Part shown: one piece after another, positions 56,628 to 64,000 of the stretch
Layout: each line of letters opens with the position of its first letter
How positions within the stretch are numbered: the stretch's first letter is position 1
Origin: Dimorphilus gyrociliatus
Lineage: Eukaryota; Annelida; Polychaeta; Dinophilidae
NCBI GenBank assembly: GCA_904063045.1
Contig: CAJFCJ010000008.1
Span: forward strand, 806,001 to 870,000
Direction: 5' to 3'
Length of the DNA: 64,000 nt
Program-made: the position numbers and the translations under genes
The notes under the pieces: generated by a model
Database searches by the model: none
The model's input: only the letters and a program-made list of their open reading frames with translations
Told to the model about the DNA's origin: nothing

Positions 56628-59092
56628 CTATGGTTCAATTTTATCTAAACCGAATCTTTTAAAGTGTATTAAAATTTTAGGGGCCATATTTTTATCAACT
56701 TCAACTTCTTTTGAATTGCTTATAGCTGTAGATATATGTACCATTTGTTTTTGCCTAAAGTTAAAGAAGAATTAATGAGAAATGTACAAAAAAAACAGCA
56801 ATAAAATGGTATTTACCAAGTATCACTCGTAATTTGTCCGTCACATATCAATTCTTCTATTCTAAATATTATTGACCATAAAATGTCAGCTAAGCGCTTA
56901 GTTTTGACCACAAGTTGAAAAGATGCTACTTCCAAAGTCTTTACAAACATTTCCAAGGCAGCTGCGGAGCTTTCCTTTAGAATGGCTTTTTTTAGATCGT
57001 CTAACAGAAATTTGTCATCGGGAATGGTACTTAAACAGGTTAAAGTTGTGTTTATAAGCAAAATTCTGTCTTCTTTACTTATAAGCGGTATCAAACGTCG
57101 TATTAAAGATCGACCTTTTCGAACACCCAACACCAATTTCAAGACATCACAGCTATTATTGAAAACCCCAAGTTTATTAACGATAGCTTTTAGCGTCTTC
57201 TCTCTGGCCTCATTTAATTTTTCTCTAGCGTTTGGCGGAACACAAAGAGCCTGCATCTCTAATTCCATAACGTCTAGCATAGCAGTATAAGAATTTTCAA
57301 CAATAAGCAACAACTGCTTAAATCGTCGAACGCTCGAACTACTATTTTGTTTGTTAGATGCATCACCAACATCAAGAACTTGTCGAGGATTATGAACAGA
57401 TGAAGAAGTTAATCTACCCAGAGCATTATCGAATTGCTTTGGTTCGTACTTGTCTTCATCCGGTCTACTTAGATTAGGAACAACTAATTGAGGGGTATCT
57501 TGAGAGTTTTCTTGTTTCATTCTCCAGTGTGTATAATAGTAATCATCAGTGTAAGGATTATCCGTGTGCAATTGCATAAGCTGTACTTTAACAATCCAAT
57601 CTTTTTCCCTTTGAGTCATTAAGCTAACTGGCTCATCTTCGAAATTCGTATCATCATGATGCATGCGATGATTATAGAGTTGCGGAGGGGCCATTGGTCT
57701 TATATGTCGATTCATAGTCCTGATGATAAATAGTCTTAGAGTAAACAACTAAGGTTTTTCTGAATAACTTACATGTCATGATGACCTGGTGGAGGAAGTG
57801 GGCGCACCATTCTATTGAAAATTAAGCGATTATGCATAGGCATGGGTGGTCTAAAACCTTGTAGTGGAGATCCCGACACTCTGGAACCGCCAAATGGGAT
57901 ACCAGGTGGAACAGGTGGTAAAATAGGTTGTCCAGTAGGCTTCTAGAAAGTATGTAAAAACTCATGAACAAAGATAATTGTCGATAAATATGTGTACAGT
58001 ACTCTTGTTGGAGGACGAACATTCAGACGAACTGGAGGCATTCTCAGATTCGGAGGCGGAGGAACATTAATATTTGGCCTAGGTGAATCATTAAACATAG
58101 GAATATTTGTTGGAACTGCAGCATGGATATTCTTAGATGGGAGGCTAGATTTTCCATTTTCTATTTCGTCAAGGGTTAGTGCGTTTGGGAGGTCTCTTGA
58201 CAGAGCTGGTCGACTGGTCTAACAAAAGAATTAACATTGAGTATTGCTGACATTTACTCATTATTAAGATATATAATAAATTTAATAATTATAGATAAAA
58301 TTGATGAAACTATCTAGTTTAAAATTTTTAGGATTTTAGTACCTGAGCAATTTGGGATAAAATATTATGATTTAAACTTTGTCTATTTCTATCTCCATCA
58401 GACATAATATCAGGTCTATTCCAAATTTTTTGTAATTCAACAGAGTTTAATATGCTGGGATCAGGAGGTGTACTAGAAGTAATCTCAGCTATTCTATTTC
58501 TCTGCAAAAAAATTGATCTATAAATTACATTTATCATCGAAATTTCTGAAATATTTACTTTGTAAATTGGAGTAGATTTTGACATATTCATAATTGCTGG
58601 ATCGTCTATGTCATCATCTACTAGAATATCCGACATCGTCCTCTCAATTTCAGAACGCATATCCTAATGTTTTCAAATTTTCATCAACTCATTATTAGAT
58701 AGAAAATTAATTGTTACTTTACCGGTGGAGATGGTTCTCTTGTTTGTCCAGCAAATTTCATCCTATCAAAAACTTGCGTCTGTCCTTCAAAATCGAACTC
58801 CGTGTCTGTTTAATTACATGCTTTATTAGTAAAAAAAATCGGGACAAAATTAAAAAAATTACTGTCGATCTGTGTTCCAAAAGTTTCATCATTAAATTCA
58901 TCAATATCCGAAAAATTATCAAATGACTGTGTATCGTTAATAGGTTCTATTAATTGATCTCTGTCGCGCTGATTCTGGATAAGATATAATATGTTTAAAA
59001 AAAGGAAACTAATTTTCAATAAACAGTTTAATTATTTGGTCTATATCTCTTACATTTAATACTGTTTCGTGATTTAGAAAGAAGTGATCCAT
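56628..59092 (-). CDS. PATL1: PAT1 homologue (mRNA decapping/decay factor)
   Basis: Nine exons: 59054-59092, 58863-58974, 58723-58805, 58559-58663, 58343-58501, 58003-58218, 57773-57942, 56817-57719, 56628-56754 (637 aa). PAT1 proteins bridge the LSM1-7 ring, DDX6 and DCP2 in P-bodies. Family blocks: FSDIDEFNDETFGT (DDX6-binding DETF motif), DDPAIM, a Pro-rich middle, TQREKDWIVKVQLMQL (mid domain), LGRLTSSSVHNPRQVLDV, and the helical-repeat C domain (LGVRKGRSLIRRLIPLI). The C domain is shorter than in human PATL1, lacking the final helices. The ATG directly follows ATATTCAAG. Confidence 0.93.
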
Positions 59093-59543
59093 CTTGAATA
59101 TAATAGCAATAAATGAAATAAACCGAAATGCTCCTTTACAAAAACCAATCAGCCATTTTGTTCTTACTAAATCTGGCTTGGCGTTGGAGTCGGTTAGGAT
59201 TATTTCGTAAAATATTCATATTTAAATGTTAAAAGAATTAAAAGGCTTCTATAGATAATATTCAAATTAAATGATTATTATAGTTATGTATTTATTAATC
59301 AATGTAAATTTTAAAGAGACAATTGAAAAAAGTTACGATTTATTCGTTTTTGGTTTTGAAAAATGAAAATTTAGAAAAGATTTCTGTGCTCTAAAGTCTA
59401 AGAAAATTCTAAGTACAAAACAAAATTTGAAATAACTTAGAGGGAATATTTAACAAATATTTTATTGAATGTTCTAGGATGTGAATGAATATCACTTTAT
59501 AGATGGGACAGATTTGGTTTAAGTTCCTTTTGAGAGAGTCGTA
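59093..59543. other. Intergenic region
   Basis: PATL1 promoter and 3' UTR of the next minus-strand gene. No other feature. Confidence 0.4.
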
Positions 59544-60128
59544 TTAGAATACTGTATCCATATTTTTCGTCCGATAATGCTCGAAACTTAGCATTATTGA
59601 TAAATGAGCAACTAGAACAGCGTAGTGGAAAATATTAACTCGAAGAACGCGAACAAATGTTCCTTCATCTCCAGCCAACGCCGCCATCCCAAACATAAAA
59701 CAACCGAAAAGTGCATAAGTATTCCAACTAAAAAATGACAAACAGGCAATAACAACAACCGATGAAATACTCATTGCTTCTAATGCTGCATGGCCAATAG
59801 ACCTGCTTAGCACTCGGATAATTATGCATATTAGCATCAACATTAAATACAAGGTTGAAAGCAAATAATAATAATGAAGCCTCAAAAATCCAATACCTAT
59901 CAGCATCATTCCATAAACTCTTGCTCCATAGGACATGTATTGATGAAGTTTTATCAAAGAAGGATTCGGGGAGTAGGCTGAAAACTTTAATGTACCTAAG
60001 CTAGCAGCAATTGCTGCAATCATTATGCCGCAACTAGCAAATATACTCTGATTATAAACTCTCATTGAGCTGTGAAATAAAACAGATGCTAAAGCTGCAT
60101 CTGACACTGCCACTGATGACTGCCTCAT
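59544..60128 (-). CDS. Unassigned multi-pass membrane protein
   Basis: A single exon of 194 aa with five or six hydrophobic helices (about 28-48, 66-85, 85-108, 118-135, 137-150 and 160-180). Short hydrophilic ends and the YNQSIFASCGIMIAAIAASLG opening recall small TMEM proteins, but I cannot name the family. Codon use is balanced rather than AT-driven, so it is very likely a real gene. A TTTGCAG acceptor about 45 nt upstream suggests a 5' UTR intron. Its start is 351 bp from the divergent GDPD1, also intronless. Confidence 0.7.
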   Translation of the reverse strand: MRQSSVAVSDAALASVLFHSSMRVYNQSIFASCGIMIAAIAASLGTLKFSAYSPNPSLIKLHQYMSYGARVYGMMLIGIGFLRLHYYYLLSTLYLMLMLICIIIRVLSRSIGHAALEAMSISSVVVIACLSFFSWNTYALFGCFMFGMAALAGDEGTFVRVLRVNIFHYAVLVAHLSIMLSFEHYRTKNMDTVF

Positions 60129-60479
60129 AATTTTTCGTTTCTGCGAAGAGTTGCTTTTTGAACTTTGTCGTCTGCAAACAAGAGAGAAAAGTATGTTTTA
60201 CAATATCGTCTGCAAAAGGTATATTTTTCCTTCGAACTAAAACGTGATAAGAGGCACCAAGAGTTTACATTTGACATCTTTTCTAAACGTTATAAGTGAA
60301 GATAAGTTAGACAAATTTTTTAAACATGCGATGCGATCATAGCATTTTTTTCATAATTGGCTCAAGACCATATTCAATGATTTTGCATCGATCTGAAAAT
60401 CACTCTCCTACGTTAAATCTGACGGAAACGGAAATTAATATTGTAAAAACCAGTTTTCTTAATAAATTGCATCTGCTGC
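60129..60479. promoter_or_regulatory. Divergent promoter region, membrane protein / GDPD1
   Basis: 350 bp between two head-to-head genes. No TATA box or CpG cluster is evident. Confidence 0.35.
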
Positions 60480-61469
60480 ATGACTGAGAAAATAGATTTC
60501 TCATCCAAAGAGTTTATAGCTGGAATGATAGCATTCTCGATAGCCTTTGTTTATGTTTCATCATCTTTATTGTTACTTCGATTTCCATGGATTTTACATA
60601 AGCGGAAGAAACACTACTTTAAGGCCAGACATATAAGTCATAGAGGAGGAGCTGGAGAGCGATTAGAAAATACTATGCCAGCTTTTGAAAATGCAATTAA
60701 TAACAAAACAGATATGATTGAGTTAGATGTTCAGCTCACTAGCGATGGGGTAGTTGTAGTCAGCCATGATTCTAATTTGGAGAGAAAAACTGGTGTAAAT
60801 GCTTATGTCTCAGATTTTAAATTTGAAGAGCTTCCTCTCATCAAAACAAGATTGCCTCTAGATTTCGATAGATCTCATATTACAACCTGTTCTGAGGATG
60901 CTACACAGGAGAGGACAATCATTACTTTGGAGGAGGTTTTTGAAAAGTATCCAAATATTCCAATTAACATTGATATTAAGACAGATAATGACCTTTTAAT
61001 TGAAAAAGTTAACAGTTTGATAGTGTCATACAAAAGGGAAAACCTTACAGTATGGGGAAATTTTGGAAGAAATGTTACAAATAAATGCTACAAAGCCAAT
61101 CCTAACATCGGCTTGTTATTCTCAGCTCCAAAGGTAGCCCTTCTGACTCTAAGTTTTTATATAGGTTTGCTACCGTTTCTACCAATTAAAGAATCTTTCT
61201 TTGAAGTTATTATGCCATCAATACTTCAAGATAGATTTGTTGGATATCAAAGAGTAATGATTAAGATTCTTGATTGTCTCCTCTTAAATCGCTATTTTCT
61301 ACGACATTTACAAAGAAGAGGCATACAAATTTATCTATGGGTTTTAAATGAAGAGGAACAATTTGAAAAGGCATTTCGATTACCTATAGACGGTGTTATG
61401 ACTGATTTTCCATCAAAATTAACAAGTTACCTTGTGGAAAGAAAACATTTATTACAAAATCAAAATTGA
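60480..61469 (+). CDS. GDPD1: Glycerophosphodiester phosphodiesterase domain protein 1 (GDE4)
   Basis: A single exon of 329 aa. One N-terminal membrane helix (about 13-35) precedes the GDPD TIM barrel. Catalytic and metal residues are visible: H54-R55 in SHRGGAGE, E81 and D83 in MIELDVQ, H96 in VVSHD, D164/K166 in NIDIKTD, and the closing IQIYLWVLN and GVMTDFP. GDE4 acts as a lysophospholipase D making lysophosphatidic acids and N-acylethanolamines. The frame continues as family sequence to the end, and the length is near the human 314. Intronless, unlike most of the window. Confidence 0.94.
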   Translation: MTEKIDFSSKEFIAGMIAFSIAFVYVSSSLLLLRFPWILHKRKKHYFKARHISHRGGAGERLENTMPAFENAINNKTDMIELDVQLTSDGVVVVSHDSNLERKTGVNAYVSDFKFEELPLIKTRLPLDFDRSHITTCSEDATQERTIITLEEVFEKYPNIPINIDIKTDNDLLIEKVNSLIVSYKRENLTVWGNFGRNVTNKCYKANPNIGLLFSAPKVALLTLSFYIGLLPFLPIKESFFEVIMPSILQDRFVGYQRVMIKILDCLLLNRYFLRHLQRRGIQIYLWVLNEEEQFEKAFRLPIDGVMTDFPSKLTSYLVERKHLLQNQN

Positions 61470-62119
61470 CAAGAACTGTCTTAATCTATCATCAAAAGAG
61501 ATATCCCAAAATGGTAATCCTAGGCAAAGAAAATGAAAATGAGTTATTATTTATTTTTAACAAATCATATATCTTTTCTTCATTAATGGATTGTTAATTT
61601 AATTGTTGTGAAAGTAAAACACCGTCTGTCTATTCTTAACCGTCCATCATTTCCCTGAAAACAGGGTCTAAAGCTTTTTATGTCCATTTTTGCAAAGTTT
61701 GTTTAATTCTCCAAAGTGAGTGTTACAGAAATTCTGATTTTGTCGTTTCAAAAGAGATAATACTTTTACTTTTTCTTAAGGAAAAAGTACATTTTTGTGT
61801 TGAAAGAATTTATGAACCATTTGTTTTGAATGATTTTATTCAATCAGTGAAAATGATTCATAACCTTGTCCCACTTTTTGGTGTTAACATTTCAAATGTT
61901 TCTCGAAAAAATTAACAATAAAATAATTAATAAATATCTTTAATATTATAATGTAATAGTTAATATTATGTTAGTTGAATAACTAATAAATAAATTAATA
62001 TCTTTAAATATTTTAAATAATGTTCTTATTTATTAAAGAAAACTGCGTCAAAAGTCCGTTGTTGTGTTCACCAGTTGCTATTTAGCAATACTCTTAGTCT
62101 TCTCACTTATTTTTAAATC
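61470..62119. other. Intergenic region GDPD1 / STEEP1
   Basis: 3' UTR of GDPD1 and promoter of STEEP1; a very AT-rich block of TAATA/ATTAA words lies at 61910-62040. No coding signal. Confidence 0.4.
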
Positions 62120-63075
62120 ATGGATTCGCGCAAGAAACACACAATTTCAAAGTATGATCAAACTCAAATGAATTTAATAAGTCAAGATTCGTCAAATAAA
62201 GAAGAGTATAAAGGCGAAGAGCCCTTAAATGTATATTATTGTTTGTGCGGGAAAATGTCTCTAATTTTAGGTGAGTCTTTAATTTCGAGCAACGTTCAAA
62301 AGACGTTTGATTATTTAATAGTCTATTCTATGTCCCATTTATCCATTTAATTATTTGAATCTATTTATTTTATTAGATTGTATAATAGAAAAATTGCCGA
62401 TGAGGAAGAGAGATAACGCCAGAGTGATTTCTTCAAATAAACATGCTCATAAGATATTTAGTGATGCAGATGAAACGGCTTACATCAGGAGAGGAGAAGA
62501 AGGTTTTACTTTTTATCAGAAAGCTTTCAAAGATAGCAAATATCTCTTTTCCAGGTGTTGAAAGGCAATATAGAAGAAAATGTACTTCCTGTGGTTTGCT
62601 CTTATATTATAGACATCAAGATAATGATCAAGTGACATTTATCGTTGATGGTGCATTGAAAAGTGAAGGCCCTGGAAATTTTAAAAGTGCTAAATTTGCT
62701 GAACCTAAAAAAGTCATGGTTACGAGGCATACTAAAAATATGGGAAAATTCAGCTCTGTTACAGTATCTACTATTGATGAAGAAGAGGAAGAATTGGAGG
62801 CTGTGAGTGAAGAGTTTTCATCGAAGCATTTTAAATGATATATTAATATTTCCATTATCCACTTGCAGAAAGAAGTTGCTGATTCCTATATGATGAATGC
62901 AAAGGTTATTGAAAAACAGCTAAAGAGGAAAGGCTTATCAAAAATGATGCAGCAAGAGGTATTAATATCTATCTATAATAAGACAATATCACATTATATT
63001 TAAACTATAAATTATCTACAGGGCGAAAGTGATTCTAAAAAATTGAAACCTAGAGGAACATTGATTGATAAATGA
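62120..63075 (+). CDS. STEEP1: STING ER-exit protein (CXorf56 homologue)
   Basis: Five exons: 62120-62270, 62377-62502, 62555-62802, 62869-62958, 63022-63075 (222 aa, as in human). Conserved blocks: [74 protein letters not shown], then [11 protein letters not shown] and [13 protein letters not shown], ending GTLIDK. Two CxxC-type pairs (YCLC and CTSC) suggest a metal site. In mammals STEEP1 helps STING leave the ER by raising PI3P; the role here is inferred. There is also a report line linking it to the spliceosome; both roles would fit a housekeeping gene. Confidence 0.95.
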
Positions 63076-63791
63076 AACTATAAAATCCAAAAAGTTTTGT
63101 AAATATACCTCAAACATCCTTTTTTCCTTTTATCTCAAAATACGTTTTTGTTGAACTAATGAGACATTTAGAAATCAGGTTACCAAACTTGTTTTTACTT
63201 AAAAAGGACTGGCCGTTGTCATCAGTAGGCCGTTATTCTCTGACAATCTACAGACACTTGTACAGTATATATAGTTTATAGATATATATATGTTCTGTTC
63301 ATATTAGAATTAATAAAAATGAAACAAACTTCTAAAAGTCATATGAAATGAGTTAAATTTTTCATATCAAAATTGAGCGTGATTGATTCTATGAATTTTA
63401 ATTAGACTATTGACATTAAATTGCATATTTGACAATTTTAGCTTTCGTCGGCCTAACTTTCTTCTTTCTGAACAAGTTTATTCTCAAATAGTTGTTACAT
63501 TTACGTAGTATAGTATTTCGGTGTTTATTTTGTTTTATATCATTCTAAAATTGTCATTTGGTTATATAGCCAAACGATGAGTGCAATTCTGTTCAGAACT
63601 TATATCACTGTATTTAGTCCAATGTATTGCACGAACATAATTGGACTTAGAATAAAGAATGGCAACATAAAATATTGAAACAGCGGAATGTGATTTAATT
63701 TATGCAGTTATCACATAATAGAAACGGCGCCGACTAGATACTTATGAAAATAACAGGATTTTTCGAAAAGAAATTATAATCAGCAAAAATT
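63076..63791. other. Convergent 3' region STEEP1 / SLC33A1
   Basis: 3' UTRs. An AATAAA lies at about 63310 (+). No ORF, RNA gene or repeat beyond short TA runs. Confidence 0.4.
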
Positions 63792-63953
63792 TTAAGCACC
63801 GACTTGCCAATCTTCACTGGCTAGATCCTGCAATTTTTCAGCTTTCCTATAAAACAGTTTTAGCCATACGCAACCCAAAAGTATTCCCATAATAACCTCA
63901 ATATAAAATCCATCAATTAGAGTTCGACATTCGCCTCCTCTTTCAACACATTT
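63792..63953 (-). CDS. SLC33A1: Acetyl-CoA transporter, last exon (partial gene)
   Basis: The final exon of a gene that continues off the right edge; 53 residues and a stop. It starts after a TTTTCATATAG acceptor in phase 0: KCVERGGECRTLIDGFY, then a last transmembrane helix (IEVIMGILLGCVWLKLF) and a short tail with AEKLQDLASEDWQ. The Cys-rich loop, the L-DG-(F/Y)Y-E junction and the K-K-LQD tail match the C terminus of AT-1/SLC33A1, which imports acetyl-CoA into the ER for lysine acetylation. Confidence 0.87.
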   Translation of the reverse strand, partial: KCVERGGECRTLIDGFYIEVIMGILLGCVWLKLFYRKAEKLQDLASEDWQVGA

Positions 63954-64000
63954 CTATATGAAAACAAAAAAAAATAAGCGAAAGTTGATTACTTTGCCCA

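Noticed and set aside
1..64000. tRNA, rRNA, CRISPR, transposase or reverse transcriptase
   Set aside because: I looked through both strands for cloverleaf-like blocks, direct-repeat arrays and enzyme motifs and found none that hold up; a tRNAscan/RepeatMasker run would settle it.

Overview
The window is nuclear DNA of a small-genome animal. Genes are interrupted by many short GT-AG introns (mostly about 50-70 bp), intergenic DNA is AT-rich, and nearly every protein has a clear animal orthologue. Protein similarity to vertebrates is high (NIP7, PSMD1, UBXN6, STEEP1), and there are tandem lineage-type GPCRs. This suggests a slowly evolving, compact lophotrochozoan such as a miniature annelid; the organism assignment is inference. 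I saw no transposon, rRNA, tRNA or CRISPR. All exon models were built by eye from splice signals and reading phase, so exon ends are predictions.

Layout. 1-7.1 kb: 3' end of an arrestin-domain gene (+), a CPO-like secreted carboxypeptidase (-), and a type II membrane SEA/mucin-like protein with a 63-bp repeat array (-). 7.5-9.8 kb: ADAT1 and NIP7 in tandem (-). 10.2-15.2 kb: three class A GPCR genes (+), with a CD225/dispanin-type gene (-) convergent on the first. 16.4-19.5 kb: a second, diverged type II SEA protein (-). 19.9-24.9 kb: an unrecognised 114-aa protein and the proteasome subunit PSMD1 (-). 26.4-30.5 kb: MRTF (+) convergent with ATF4 (-), whose leader carries a short uORF and a second, overlapping uORF. 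31.9-39.8 kb: DZIP1 (+, 24 exons) and a class I sugar transporter (+). 40.3-46 kb: a DUSP11-like RNA phosphatase (-) divergent from PCM1 (+). 46.3-52 kb: COMMD5 (-), UBXN6 (+) and an Aa_trans/APC-type amino-acid transporter (-). 53.3-59.1 kb: a syntaxin-like protein missing most of its SNARE motif (-), FBXO16 (+) and PATL1 (-). 59.5-64 kb: a multi-pass membrane protein (-), GDPD1 (+), STEEP1 (+) and the last exon of SLC33A1 (-).

Most neighbours are unrelated housekeeping genes. Functional echoes include two centrosome/cilium genes (DZIP1, PCM1), several RNA genes (ADAT1, NIP7, DUSP11, PATL1) and proteostasis/stress genes (PSMD1, UBXN6, COMMD5, FBXO16, ATF4). The most unusual items are the pair of type II SEA/Thr-rich proteins, the syntaxin without a zero-layer glutamine, the CPO-like enzyme with a predicted acidic-residue specificity, the conserved ATF4 uORF switch, and a set of start codons that directly follow 3' splice-site-like sequences.
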